Positions 27,053 to 36,905 of a stretch of 64,000 nt of DNA are shown piece by piece; the first letter of the stretch is position 1, and each line of letters begins with the position of its first letter. Source of the DNA: Candidatus Flexifilum breve (GTDB taxonomy: Bacteria > Chloroflexota > Anaerolineae > Aggregatilineales > Phototrophicaceae); contig JADKGC010000002.1 of assembly GCA_016717205.1 (NCBI GenBank), positions 496,001 through 560,000 of the forward strand, read 5' to 3'. Under the pieces are notes generated by a model, which saw only the letters and a list, made by a program, of their open reading frames with translations, ran no database searches and was not told where the DNA came from. The translations under genes were made by a program, and so were the position numbers.

Positions 27053-27070
27053 GCGCACCCGGCATGCACT

Positions 27071-28111
27071 CTACTGGGCTCGCGCAAGGCTGTAGATCGT
27101 CGGGTGACTCCCATACAGGCTGATCGGCTGTTCGGCGATCAGTCGGAAACGCTCCGCCGCCGCGGGCAGCAGCAGATCACCCCGGTCGGTGAGCAGGACG
27201 CAGCGCCCGTTCGGTCGCAGCACACGGGCAAACTGGGTGGGCGACAGCGCGGGCAGCGCGTCCGGCTGTAAGACTTGTTTCCCCCACGGCACATTGCTGA
27301 CAATCCGATCCACGGACTGATCCGGCAGTGGGAGCTGGCGTGCATCCGCGTGCAGTGCCCACACCGGCAGCCCCGCATTCGCGCTGTTCGCCGCCGCGCA
27401 CGCGACCGCTTCCGGGTTCACATCGCCCGCCAGCAGCCGGCTCACGCCGAACGCCGCCGCTTCAATCGGGATCGTCCCCGCGCCGCACAGCGGATCGAGC
27501 AGCACGGCCCCCGGCGGGATCTCCGCGAACAGGTTCAGACAGTACGCGACCGGAGGCTTGAGCGATCCCGGCAGGCTCGTCAGTTTGTAGGGGCGGCGGT
27601 GCAGCGGCGTCTCACCTAAGCGCAAGCCGACCAGCACCGCATCGCCTTCGACCAGCACGCGCATATCGAGATCAACCGGGGCATGCTGCGGCTCGTTGAC
27701 GACATAGCGCCAGTTGCGCCGTGCCAGCCCCGCCTGCACCGCAGCGGCGACCTCAAAGCGCGTGTAGTTGCGCCCGCCCAGCAGACTCGCCGTGATCGTG
27801 TAGCTCGGCTGGCGGGGGAGCAGACGCACCTGTCGGCACGGTTGGAGCGCCGCGCCCCAATCGAGCTGCGTCACGCCCGCCGTGATCGCGGCGAGCATGG
27901 CGCGCGTATGATCAATCTGGGCAAGTTCCCCCACATAGACGTACACATCGTCGACGCTGCGCAAGTCCAGCAGATCGGCAGGGTGACCCACGTACATGAA
28001 ATCGAGGCGGCGCTGTTCGGTCGCGAGAGGCTGCACACCGTCCAGTTGAGCGATCTCCCGCCCTGCGAGCGTTTCTGTGCCCGCCGTGACGCGAGCGAAA
28101 TAGCGGTTCAC
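27071..28111 (-). CDS. THUMP-domain RNA methyltransferase (Trm11/Trm14/RlmL-like)
   Basis: About 346 residues from the GTG at 28111, which overlaps the priA stop as GTGA, so translation is coupled; the longer frame upstream is only priA sequence in another frame. A THUMP-like N-terminal half (NRYFARVTAGTETLAGREIA) is followed by a Rossmann methyltransferase with LLDPLCGAGTIPIEAA (SAM site), LAGDVNPEAVACAAANS and a SNVPWGKQ motif in the position of the NPPYG catalytic motif. Predicted to make N2-methylguanosine in tRNA or rRNA. The VPWG variant is closer to the archaeal/eukaryotic THUMPD type than to RlmL. Confidence 0.82.
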   Translation of the reverse strand: MNRYFARVTAGTETLAGREIAQLDGVQPLATEQRRLDFMYVGHPADLLDLRSVDDVYVYVGELAQIDHTRAMLAAITAGVTQLDWGAALQPCRQVRLLPRQPSYTITASLLGGRNYTRFEVAAAVQAGLARRNWRYVVNEPQHAPVDLDMRVLVEGDAVLVGLRLGETPLHRRPYKLTSLPGSLKPPVAYCLNLFAEIPPGAVLLDPLCGAGTIPIEAAAFGVSRLLAGDVNPEAVACAAANSANAGLPVWALHADARQLPLPDQSVDRIVSNVPWGKQVLQPDALPALSPTQFARVLRPNGRCVLLTDRGDLLLPAAAERFRLIAEQPISLYGSHPTIYSLARAQ

Positions 28112-31100
28112 AGCACTTCCACCGGGTCGATATCTACGTACCAGCCGCGCGGGATGTCGAGATCGCCCAATGCCGCCGCCGGATCCGGGCTGCGGACGAG
28201 CAGATGCCAGCGGAAGATATTCGCTTCGCGCGGGAAGAAGCACTGCGCCGGGCCGATGATCTCCGTCCCGGTCAACTGCTGCTCCTCGATGCGCTGGCGG
28301 ATCATCTGCGCGGCGCGGATCGCCTCCGAGCGCGCTTTGGCCTCGGTCGGGAAGCGGAACAGGATACGCGCCAGCCGCCGGAACGGCGGATAGCCGATTT
28401 CGCGTAAATGCTCAAGCTGCTGCTTATAGAAACCGGGATAATCGTGCTTAGCCGCCGCTTGAATCGCGTAGTGTTCCGGCTGATACGTCTGCAAAATCAC
28501 GCGCCCGCCGAGCAAGCCACGCCCCGCGCGCCCCGCGACCTGTGTCAGCACCTGAAACGTGCGTTCCCCGGCGCGGAAATCCGGCAGCGCCAAGCCGATA
28601 TCCGCGCTGACCACGCCGACCGAGCGTCACCATCGGCAAATCCAGCCCCTTGGCGACCAACTGCGTGCCGATCATGATGTCGGCTTTGCGGTCGATGAAG
28701 CGCTGTAAAATCGCCTCGTGCGCCTCGTGCGAGGTCGCGGTATCGCTGTCCCAGCGCACGGTGCGCGCCTTGGGGAACATGTCGATCAGCGTTTGTTCGA
28801 CCTGCTGCGTACCCGCGCCGAAAAACTTGATGCGCTTGGATTGGCACGCCGGGCACTGCGTCGGTGAATCCTGCATGTGCCCGCAGCGGTGACAGCGCAG
28901 CGACTCGCCCATGCGGTGATACGTCAGCGGGTTATCGCACTGCGGGCATTTGGCGACATAGCCGCAGTCCCGGCAGAACACATAGGTCGATTGGCCGCGG
29001 CGGTTGAGGAACAGAATCGCCTGCTGCTTGCGCTCCAGCACTTCGGCCAACGCGTATTGCAGCGGTCGGCTGAAGATGCTGATGTTGCCGCGCTTGAGCT
29101 CGTCGCGCATATCGACCACCTGCACGGGCGGCAGATCGATCATGAGCGCGTCTTCGGCGTCGGCGGGCTGGTAGCGCGCAGCAATCCCCGTGCGTTCGGC
29201 CTGCGTGCTGATGCTGACGCGATGCCCCATGATGCGATGCGGCAGTTCCAACCGCTCGATGTCGCCATGCTGCGCCCGGTACGTCGTGTTGATGTCGGGC
29301 GTTGCGCTGCCGAGGATGACCACGCCGCCATTCCGCCGCATCAGCTCTTCGGCGACATCGCGGGCGTGGTAGTACGGCGGCAGAATCGGTGGCGACTGCT
29401 TGTAGCTGGGGTCGTGCTCCTCGTCGAGGATGATCAAGCCAACATCCGGCAGCGGCGTGAACAGCGCCGACCGCGCGCCGACGATCACGCCGATGCGCCC
29501 TTCCCGCGCTCGCCGCCATGTGTCGTAGCGTTCGCCTTCGCTGAGCCCGCTGTGCACCACCGCCACCTGACCGGGGAAACGCGCCGCCACGCGCCGAATC
29601 GTCTGCGGGGTGAGCGAAATTTCCGGTACGAGGACAATCGCCTTGCGCCCCAACCGCAGCGTCTCTTCGACGGCACGCAGGTAGATTTCCGTCTTGCCAC
29701 TCCCGGTCACGCCGTGCAGCAGGAAAGTTTTGCCTTCCTCCGGCCAAGAGTCGAAACCCAGATTCGGCTCAGAGTCGGTTGGCGGGGTGAAATCCGACCC
29801 AACCCCCGGCCCCAGTTCGAAATCGAATGGTGCTGTGCGCTCCGACCCCACCCCCGACCCCTCCCCGAATTCGGGGAGGGGAGCCAGCGGTTCGCTCGTC
29901 TCATGAGACTTAACTTGCTCAGCAATCGTTCGCTGAATAAGGTCTAGGACAGCAATCGTTGTATTGATGACCTGCTCATTGGTGAAACGCAGCACCCGCA
30001 GACCAAGGGCTTCCAGATATGTTTGTCGGGCAGCGTCTTCATCCGCTTGATATTGATGGACTTCACCATCCACTTCGATCACAAGGCGTGCATCAGGGCA
30101 GTAGAAGTCAACAATGAAGCGTTCGATAGTTTGCTGACGGCGGATTTTGTAGCCGAGCTGCTTGTCGCGCAGGCGCTGCCACAGCCAATCCTCCGCAGGG
30201 GTTGGATTCATACGCAGTTCGCGCGCAATTGGTTGAATCTTCTCGTACAACCGCCGATCAATCCGCCAGTGACGATAGTTATCCCCGCCCGAAGTTCTTG
30301 CAGGCTCCCCTCCCCGAATTCGGGGAGGGGTCGGGGGTGGGGTCGGCTGCGACCGTTCGCTCGCGGGTGGGGTGAGATCGTCATCGTTCCCCAAATTCAA
30401 CCGCTGACCCTGCTGGCGGATCGCCGCACGTACGCGTTCCCACACCGCCGCCTGTTCGATAGTGAGCGTGGGCGCGGTCACGGCGATGAACTCGCGTTCC
30501 GCCAGCGAGTCGCGCCACGTCTCACGTTCGCCCAGTGTGATCAGTTCGGCTTCTTCGAGTTTCTTCAAGTCGGGGAGGGTGCAGTCGGCCTGCGCGTATA
30601 GCCAGCCGACATCGAGCGGTTCGCGATGCCGCGCCAGCACGCTCAGAATGCGCTGCGCCTTGTCGACTTTGCGTAGTTGGTGCAGCCGCTCTTCAACCTG
30701 TTCCGGCGCGAGCTTGAGGGTGATCACATCATCGGCGACAGCGACATCGCCCGCTTCGACCAGCTTGGCGAGGTGGGCTTTGCCCGCGCCCGCCAGCTTG
30801 AACGCCGCTTTCAGCGTCACGCTGCCGCCTGCTTCGGCGATCACGCCGAGCAGGTCGGCGGGGCGCGACTCCTTTTCGACATGGCGCAGTCCGTGGGCGA
30901 TCTCGTGCGGATGTATGGCGAGCGCAGCCGTCTGCACGATGCGCGGTTTGACGCGCGGCGGCGTGAGCGTCGACTCTTTGGCGACGATGCCCGCTTTGGC
31001 CAGCGCGTCGATCACCGGACGCCACGTTTTTGCGGGCAGCGCCTGATTCAACTGCTGACTGCGCAGCGTCCCGCGCCGCTTGAGAATCGAGACGACTTCC

Positions 31101-31483
31101 ATTTCGAGGTCTTCCGGCGAAACGAAATCGGGATCGAGCAGCGTCATGGTGAGATCATGATGTCCGGTCAGGCCGGGCGGCAGCCACATCCACAGCGCCG
31201 CGCCGATGGGCGACAGCGTCGTCGTGCGCAGCCACAGTGAGAGTGCGATCTGCATGGGGGTGAGCACGGGCACGGGATCGAGCCGGTTGAGGATCGGCTT
31301 GGTCTTGCTCACGCTCGACTCGGCCATCACCTCCAGCACAATGGCGTGCTGACGCGCCGGACCAAACGCCACCTCCACCAGATGACCGGGCTGGAGTCGG
31401 CCCTCGAGTTCTGGCGGCACGTGATAATCAAACGTCGAATCGACGGGGGTATCTATGGCAACGCGAACATATTCCATAGGCAC
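28108..31483 (-). CDS. priA: Primosomal helicase PriA with internal DUF559 cassette and one frameshift
   Basis: Replication-restart helicase. Starts GTG 31483 or ATG 31477 (MEYVRVAIDTPVDSTFDYHV); an extended -10 (TGCTAAAAT) about 8-16 bases upstream suggests a near-leaderless mRNA. Landmarks: 3' DNA-binding domain at 1-105, Walker A GVTGSGKTE at 591-599, LIILDEEHDPSYKQ, and eight zinc-binding Cys (FCRDCGYVAKCPQC, HRCG, CPAC). Between the helix EQAAVWERVRAAI (about 343-355) and KTFLLHGVTGSG lies an extra segment of about 225 residues containing a DUF559 nuclease domain. Near 28622 the frame breaks (DLPMVTL, then VSADIGLALPDF in another frame); removing one G repairs it. Confidence 0.88.
29842..30346 (-). 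mobile_element. DUF559 endonuclease cassette bounded by 44-bp inverted repeats, inside priA
   Basis: 29842-29885 and 30303-30346 are perfect reverse complements over 44 bp; the core of each is CCCTCCCCGAATTCGGGGAG. Between them, in frame with PriA, lies a DUF559 domain (PriA residues about 411-522): NPTPAEDWLWQRLRDKQLGYK, then FIVDFYCPDARLVIEVDGEV (D459, E470, D472 as PD-(D/E)XK-type positions) and LEALGLRVLRFTNEQV. DUF559 is Vsr-related. The arms themselves are translated as Pro/Gly-rich linkers. The insertion sits in a surface loop just before Walker A, so PriA may still work. Confidence 0.85.
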
Positions 31484-31533
31484 TATTTTAGCACAAGTGT
31501 ATCGAGAATCGGCGCGGCGATTGCCTGAAGCGC

Positions 31534-31878
31534 TTACTCCATGAGCTGGCGGATATAGGTGGAAACGACCAGTAACTGTGCTTTGTCCATGCGCCCGATG
31601 ATGTTATGGATGACGCCCGCAATCATGCGGACAGCACCGCTCATGCCGACCACCGCCGATTGTTCGACGACAAAGCCGACTTTGGCGAGTTTCAGCGGTT
31701 TCATGAAATAGTAATCCATGCCACTTTCCAGCAGTTCCACGACGACTCCGGCCAGATGGCCGCGCTGCTGCAGCGGATCTTTCGCTTGTTCCAGATTGTT
31801 GAGGACGGTGAGCGTCTTGGCGCGGAGCGCTTCGCTGTGATAGAAGCGCATAAAAGGTGCATTGGTCGGGGTGGACAT
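31534..31878 (-). CDS. Small helical protein of unknown function
   Basis: About 114 residues from the ATG at 31878 (MSTPTNAPFMRFYHSEAL); the longer upstream frame is probably untranslated. Predicted all-alpha with a mildly hydrophobic C-terminal half (VGFVVEQSAVVGMSGAVRMI). No motif was recognised. An extended -10 (TGCTAAAAT) lies near 31966-31974 on the same strand, about 80 bases upstream. It stands alone between priA and an SH3 gene. Confidence 0.6.
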   Translation of the reverse strand: MSTPTNAPFMRFYHSEALRAKTLTVLNNLEQAKDPLQQRGHLAGVVVELLESGMDYYFMKPLKLAKVGFVVEQSAVVGMSGAVRMIAGVIHNIIGRMDKAQLLVVSTYIRQLME

Positions 31879-32072
31879 GAGATTGGCTTTCGCTAGGCTG
31901 AGGGGGCTAGATACTGTGGTGGAACACCCGCCGTTTGAAGGGCACAGGCGCATTGACAAGGGGCTATTTTAGCATAAACGGCATCTGGTAGAAATTTCCT
32001 TTGCAGAAATTGGAAAATGCCCGACAATAGACTCCAATAGTGTGAGCTGGAATTCTATTCAGGAGAGCGTGA

Positions 32073-32696
32073 ATGTCTAAACAGCGGCCTCTTTTTCTCA
32101 TTGTTGTGCTTTTGCTCCTGATGATCGCCGTGCTGCCTGCCGCCGCGCAGGACTACGACCCGAACGCGGTGCTGCCGCGCCCGACCAACCCGGCGAGCGC
32201 CACGCGCAACCTCGAAGGCTACCTCATCGTCGCAACCGATAACCTGTTCCTGCGCAGTGGTGACGGCCCGCAGTACACGCCGCTGGCCATCCTCGACGGC
32301 GGCACGCGCTTGGTTCCGCTCGGTCAGAACGGTCTCGACGAACTGTGGTGGTATGTGCGGGTGGGCACCTTCACCGGGTGGGTGACGAATCAGTTTGTCG
32401 TCGTGCGTGGCGATCTCAGTGATATTCCGGTCGTCGAAGTGGATGGCACGATCCTCCCGCCCACGCTCTACATGGGCGCGGCGAATCAGATTTACAGCCG
32501 TCCGGGCAGCATTCGCGTGCTGTGCAATGCCACCGCGGGCCAGTTCTACATCGTGACCGCCCGTGATGCCGACGCTGAAAACTGGTATCGCATCGAGTTG
32601 ACCTGTGATGGTCTCCCGGTCGAAGGTTGGGTGCAGGCCGACCGCGTGCTCTACCGCAACCCCGGCGGCGTTATCGTCCCGGTGGTCGGCAGCTAA
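32073..32696 (+). CDS. Secreted SH3b-repeat protein
   Basis: 207 residues. Signal peptide at 1-26 (PLFLIVVLLLLMIAVLPAAAQ). A first SH3b domain with FLRSGDGPQYTPLAIL and WWYVRVGTFTGWVTNQFV lies at about 55-110, and a second divergent one (QIYSRPGSIRVLC, WYRIELTCDGLPVEGWVQ) at about 140-200 with a Cys pair that could form a disulfide. AGGAG precedes the ATG. Likely an envelope-binding protein; it is followed by a propeller lipoprotein 75 bases downstream. Confidence 0.8.
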   Translation: MSKQRPLFLIVVLLLLMIAVLPAAAQDYDPNAVLPRPTNPASATRNLEGYLIVATDNLFLRSGDGPQYTPLAILDGGTRLVPLGQNGLDELWWYVRVGTFTGWVTNQFVVVRGDLSDIPVVEVDGTILPPTLYMGAANQIYSRPGSIRVLCNATAGQFYIVTARDADAENWYRIELTCDGLPVEGWVQADRVLYRNPGGVIVPVVGS

Positions 32697-32771
32697 ACGT
32701 AGGGTAAGCATCGTTTGATCAGTGTCAACGCCCCGCCGTCGTTTCGGTTACAATGGCGGCGGGGGTGTGAT

Positions 32772-34697
32772 ATGAAACGTCTGCTGGTCCTTGGCCTTAC
32801 TGCGCTGCTCGTCTCCGCTTGTACGATGGGTGTCCCCGTCCTCGTGACGCCGACCGTCGCGCCGACGATTACGCCGAGCGCGCCACCCGCCACGACCCCC
32901 ACATTTACGCCGAGCGCGCCACCCACCCTGATCGGAACGCTCATTGCGCAGGTCGTCTCGCCGACGTCCAGCACCACCCCAACCAACACGTTTACACCAT
33001 CGCCAACTTTTACGGGCACCGCTTCGCCGACGCCGCTGCCGAGCGTCACCCCGTTCCCGACCATTACGCCGCTGCCGACGGAGACGCTTCCCCCGTCGCC
33101 GACCACACTGCCCACTATTGGCGCGAGTCCCACGCCGCTGCCGAGCGACACACCACTCCCGACCGCTACCCATACGCTGACATGGACGCCGAGCAATACG
33201 CCGCAGCCGTCCAGCACGTCGACCTTCACGTACACGCCGAGTCCACTGCCGACTTTCACCCCCCTGCCGAGCGCCACCTTTCTGCCCACGCTCACGCCGA
33301 TTCCGTCATGGACGCCGCGCCCAACGTGGACGCTGACCGTCGCCTTCACGCCGCAGGTCGCCGCCACCGAGGCATTCGCTCCTATCGGGGAACGCACGCA
33401 GCCCCCGGTCGAACCGCCAACGCAGGGCGTCGCTCCGGTCGGCGTGCGCGAAGTCACGCCGGAACCGCCGACCGTCGGGCCGACTCAGCCGCCCGCCACG
33501 ATTGATGCGACACCCACCTTCATCACCGCCGAACCGGGCGTCGAAGTCGCCAACCTGCCCACGCTCACGCCGATCACCGGGGAAGCGACCCCCTTCGCTG
33601 CCACGCCGACCGCGCTGCCCAATCCCATCAATGTCGCGCCGACACCGCTGCCCCAACCCGGCGCGCTGGTGATCTCCGACCTGCCCGATCCCGCGCAGGC
33701 CATCCGCAATTTCGCGCTGAGCACGAGCGGCACAGCGTTCAATTTCGGGCTGGCGGAGGCCTCCACCTTCGCCCAGAACCCAGTCGATCCGAATGTGTTC
33801 GTGCGCGTCGATCCGTCCGGCAACATCCATTTGATCAGCGATTACGCCGCAGGGACGGAGAGCAATGCCAACTTCGCCCCGTTCACCTTCAGCGAGGCCG
33901 ACCCCGCCGCCAACAAAGCGCGCACCACCCGCGTCGTGTGGTCGCGCGATGGCAATTTCGTCGCCTATCTGGTCGATCAGTGGTCGGACGGTAACAACCG
34001 CGAGGAAATCAACGACGGCGTGTGGATCGCCGACCGCTACTTTACCTACAGCAATCAGGTGTTCCGCGACTGCCACCCGAATCTGTTGCAAGGCTGCATC
34101 GTCAATTTGCAGGCGGGGCCGTACGTCTATCACACCATCGACATGGCGTGGGGCAATGAAAATTTGCTCATGGTGCGCCTATTCCTGCACGACGAGAACC
34201 GCAACGGCTTCGCGATCCTCGCGCCAGGGCAAAATGCGCAGGTGCAGCCGACCATCTATCGCTACGATTACGCCGCGTGGTCATGGGATGGCACACGCGT
34301 GCTGGTGAGCGGTTACGGGCCAGATGGCACGGTCGCCATCCGCTGGTTTGACCCGACAAGCGGCTTCCTCGGCGAACCCCAGTCGAATCTAACCGCGCTC
34401 GGCCTGTACGTGAGCTACGCCGTGCAGCGCCCCGACGGGCAGATCGTGGCGCTGGCCTCGACGGGCGGCGCGGTGCATCTGGTCGATGTGAACGGCAATC
34501 CGCTCTCCGGCGATATCGGCACGGTCGCGCCGGAACGCGTCGAGTGGAGTCCGGATCGCAGCGCGGTGCTGATCGTCACCCGCGAGAACGAGGTGCGCCG
34601 CTACTACCTCGCCGGGGTCAACGGCGCCATCAGCGAGATCACTGACCGGGTAAGCGGTGGCCAGGCCGTCGAGTGGATCAATCAGCCGCCGCCGTAA
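32772..34697 (+). CDS. Propeller lipoprotein with long Thr/Pro linker
   Basis: About 641 residues from the ATG at 32772. Lipoprotein signal RLLVLGLTALLVSAC, with lipobox VSAC and Cys at about 17. A linker of roughly 280 residues follows, made of TPT/PSPT/TPLPS repeats. The C-terminal TolB-like propeller is at about 310-640 (VVWSRDGNFVAYLVDQWSDG, YAAWSWDGTRVLVSGYGPDG, VEWSPDRSAVLIV). Such linkers span the cell wall in monoderm-like Chloroflexota. Function unknown; possibly a sensor or binding protein. The repeated linker DNA produces long spurious open frames in other registers. Confidence 0.82.
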   Translation: MKRLLVLGLTALLVSACTMGVPVLVTPTVAPTITPSAPPATTPTFTPSAPPTLIGTLIAQVVSPTSSTTPTNTFTPSPTFTGTASPTPLPSVTPFPTITPLPTETLPPSPTTLPTIGASPTPLPSDTPLPTATHTLTWTPSNTPQPSSTSTFTYTPSPLPTFTPLPSATFLPTLTPIPSWTPRPTWTLTVAFTPQVAATEAFAPIGERTQPPVEPPTQGVAPVGVREVTPEPPTVGPTQPPATIDATPTFITAEPGVEVANLPTLTPITGEATPFAATPTALPNPINVAPTPLPQPGALVISDLPDPAQAIRNFALSTSGTAFNFGLAEASTFAQNPVDPNVFVRVDPSGNIHLISDYAAGTESNANFAPFTFSEADPAANKARTTRVVWSRDGNFVAYLVDQWSDGNNREEINDGVWIADRYFTYSNQVFRDCHPNLLQGCIVNLQAGPYVYHTIDMAWGNENLLMVRLFLHDENRNGFAILAPGQNAQVQPTIYRYDYAAWSWDGTRVLVSGYGPDGTVAIRWFDPTSGFLGEPQSNLTALGLYVSYAVQRPDGQIVALASTGGAVHLVDVNGNPLSGDIGTVAPERVEWSPDRSAVLIVTRENEVRRYYLAGVNGAISEITDRVSGGQAVEWINQPPP

Positions 34698-34699
34698 AG

Positions 34700-35068
34700 A
34701 TCAATCTCACCTGCGCCCCCCCCGAATTCAGTTGAGGGGAGCCAACACCATGCGCCGAACCGAATTGGTTTTCGTAGGGACGCGATAAATCGCGTCCGCT
34801 GCATCCGACCCCCACCCCCACCCCGAATTCAGAGAGTGGAGACCGATCAGAGCGGTAGGGACGAGGCATGCCTCGTCCTCCGCTGAAAATTGAACTGCAA
34901 CCTCACCCCGTTTCGCTGCGCTCAACCGCCCCTCTCCGAAAAGAGGCGAGGGGCAAAAGCAGGTGATGCAGCCCTGTACTACGCCAGCGCTAAGGGGAGA
35001 AATGGCGAGTCCGCCGGCTCCCCTCCCCGAATTCGGGGAGGGGCCGGGGGTGGGGTCGGAAGCAGGAG
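34700..35068. repeat. Cluster of EcoRI-type and GGGACG palindromes
   Basis: Contains CCGAATTC palindromes at about 34718-34740, 34820-34845 and 35022-35045, hairpins GGGACGCGATAAATCGCGTC (about 34778) and GGGACGAGGCATGCCTCGTC (about 34859), and the motif GAGCCAACACCA followed by TTGGTTTTCGTAGGGACGCG, which recurs at 46955-47010. No gene here. Confidence 0.75.
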
Positions 35069-35074
35069 GTGAGG

Positions 35075-36043
35075 TCAAGCCGCGACCGTGATGATGACGT
35101 TCCCCTTCTTGCGCCCGGTCTCGACGTAGCGGTGTGCCTCCGCGACCTGCGCCAGCGGGTAGCAGCGGTCGATCACCGCACGGAGCGCGCCCTGATCAAA
35201 CAGCCCGGTGAGGAAATCGAGATTCGCGCGGTTCTGCTTGAGGCCAGCGGTCGTGAAGCCCGCGCGTTTGCCGCGACTGCGCGCCGTGCGCAGCAGCGCG
35301 ACCGCCGTACCGAGCGTCGGCACAGTGGTCATGTAGATCCCCTGCGGCGTGAGCGCCCGCTGACACTGGCCGTAAGTGCGCTTGCCGACCGCATCGAAAA
35401 TCACATCATAGGCTTGCCCACTTTTCGCGAAATCCTCCCGCGTATAGTCGATAACCGCGTCCGCGCCGAGCGAGCGCACCAATTCGACATTCGCCGCGCT
35501 GCACACCCCGGTCACATGCGCGCCGTAGTACTTGGCGATCTGCACGGCATACGCGCCGACCGCGCCCGACGCCCCGTTGATCAGCACGCGCTGGCCGCGC
35601 TGCACTTTGGCGACATCGCGCAGGAAGAGGAGGGCGGTCGCCGCCCCATCGACGATGCCGACTGCCTCGGCGTAACTCTGGCGCGGCGACATCAGCGTGA
35701 GCGGTTTGGTGACGGGCAGCGTCAGGTATTCGGCCTGTGCCCCAAAGCGATCCGGGCTGATACCGCACACCCGATCCCCGGCTTTGAAGGTGGTGACCGC
35801 GCTGCCGACTGCGACGATCTCTCCGGCAAATTCCACGCCCGGCACGGCGAGGCGCGGCTTGGTCAGGCCATACATCAGCCGGATGATGAACGGATCGGCT
35901 TTCCGAAAGGCGCAGTCGGACGGCGTGACCGTCGCGGCATGCACTTTGATCAGGACTTCGTCGGCCTGCGGCATGGGTTGGGCGATTTCAGCGAACTGCA
36001 AGACATCCGGTGAACCGTACTGCGTGGAAATGATCGCTTTCAT
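35075..36043 (-). CDS. NAD(P)-dependent MDR oxidoreductase (quinone-reductase/alcohol-dehydrogenase-like)
   Basis: About 322 residues from the ATG at 36043 with AAGGAGAT eight bases upstream. MDR N-terminal domain (MKAIISTQYGSPDVLQFAEI, GVEFAGEIVAVGSAVTTFKAGDRV) and Rossmann domain with GASGAVGAYAVQIAKYYGA. The catalytic-zinc cysteine context is replaced by VTPSDCAFRKAD, and no structural-zinc Cys cluster is present, so it is probably a zinc-free quinone or enone reductase. Substrate unknown. It stands alone between repeat clusters. Confidence 0.85.
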   Translation of the reverse strand: MKAIISTQYGSPDVLQFAEIAQPMPQADEVLIKVHAATVTPSDCAFRKADPFIIRLMYGLTKPRLAVPGVEFAGEIVAVGSAVTTFKAGDRVCGISPDRFGAQAEYLTLPVTKPLTLMSPRQSYAEAVGIVDGAATALLFLRDVAKVQRGQRVLINGASGAVGAYAVQIAKYYGAHVTGVCSAANVELVRSLGADAVIDYTREDFAKSGQAYDVIFDAVGKRTYGQCQRALTPQGIYMTTVPTLGTAVALLRTARSRGKRAGFTTAGLKQNRANLDFLTGLFDQGALRAVIDRCYPLAQVAEAHRYVETGRKKGNVIITVAA

Positions 36044-36219
36044 GAGCTTGATCTCCTTGGAATTAGGCAAAGTGAAACCAGGGGCGCGCAATAGCGCGTC
36101 CAAACGAGTAAATTGGCTGTCTAGGCGGGCGAGGCAAGCCTCGCCCCTACATGGGTTCCGGGTGTGTCGCTCGCCCCTCTCCCCGCTTGCGCGGGAGAGG
36201 GGTTGGGGTGAGGGGTGAA

Positions 36220-36435
36220 CTAGCTGCTCTCGATGTAGAACACGTCTTCGACGGTGGTGTTGAAGACTCGCGCGATGCGGAAAGCGAGTTCCAGCGAGGG
36301 CGAATAGTTCCCCTTTTCAATGGCGACAATCGTCTGCCGGGTGACGCCGACCGCGTCGGCAAGCTGCTGCTGCGTCATTTCGTCACGGTCGAAGCGCAGG
36401 CGGCGCAGGTTATTCCGCAGGCTGAGCTTTTCCAT
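36220..36435 (-). CDS. XRE-family small HTH regulator
   Basis: 71 residues from the ATG at 36435, with GGAGAGG about seven bases upstream inside the previous gene. RFDRDEMTQQQLADAVGV then TRQTIVAIEKGNYSPSLELAFRIARVFN is a textbook XRE HTH of the YozG-like group. The upstream membrane-protein gene ends one base before its start region, so the two are translationally linked. It probably controls the operon through the palindromes at 36906-36943. Confidence 0.88.
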   Translation of the reverse strand: MEKLSLRNNLRRLRFDRDEMTQQQLADAVGVTRQTIVAIEKGNYSPSLELAFRIARVFNTTVEDVFYIESS

Positions 36436-36436
36436 G

Positions 36437-36883
36437 CTAGAAGCCTCTCCGGTAGAGGACAAACTGCGTCACATCGAACACGATCTCGGAGAGGATCCCC
36501 GCGCCGATCAGCAGGGCAAACATGACCGCCGGGACTTGATCGAACACCAGCGAGCCGACGGCCAACACGACGCCGAGCGAAAAGACATACAGCGAAACGC
36601 GGGCGCACTTCAGTTCGATCAGCTTGTCGCGCTCATCCATCAGATCCGGCTGCACTTCGCGCGTGGCGATGGTATTGAGGATGCTGAACACGATGGTGAT
36701 GATGATCTTGGCGACAATCGTCACCGGGATCAAAACGAGAAAGTAGGTGCCCCAAAAGCGAAAGACTTCCGGCGAGTAGGCGTCGGCGGCGGGATAGCGT
36801 TGGAGCATGTACGCGGAATAGGCCGCGGTGATGATTAGGGTACTCAGCAGCGAAATGATGCTCTGGCGTTCTTGATACGACAT
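36437..36883 (-). CDS. Four-helix membrane protein (DUF2178-like), partner of XRE regulator
   Basis: About 148 residues from the ATG at 36883 with AAGGAAG upstream. Hydrophobic helices: SIISLLSTLIITAAYSAYM, YFLVLIPVTIVAKIIITIVF, LYVFSLGVVLAVGSLVF and VMFALLIGAGILSEIVF. The loop QPDLMDERDKLIELK between helices 2 and 3 is typical of the DUF2178/YdeO-like proteins that are co-encoded with short XRE regulators. Role in the membrane unknown; likely senses or is regulated together with its XRE partner. Confidence 0.72.
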   Translation of the reverse strand: MSYQERQSIISLLSTLIITAAYSAYMLQRYPAADAYSPEVFRFWGTYFLVLIPVTIVAKIIITIVFSILNTIATREVQPDLMDERDKLIELKCARVSLYVFSLGVVLAVGSLVFDQVPAVMFALLIGAGILSEIVFDVTQFVLYRRGF

Positions 36884-36905
36884 GATTGCTTCCTTGTCTA
36901 CTGAC

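Noticed and set aside
29842..30346. DUF559 cassette as an intein
   Set aside because: No N-terminal Cys/Ser splice block, no terminal His-Asn, and the edges are Pro/Gly linkers; it is a retained domain insertion, not a splicing element.
32772..33600. Tandem-repeat locus or separate gene in the Thr/Pro-coding stretch
   Set aside because: The repeated codons encode the TPT/PSPT linker of the lipoprotein; alternative frames are by-products.
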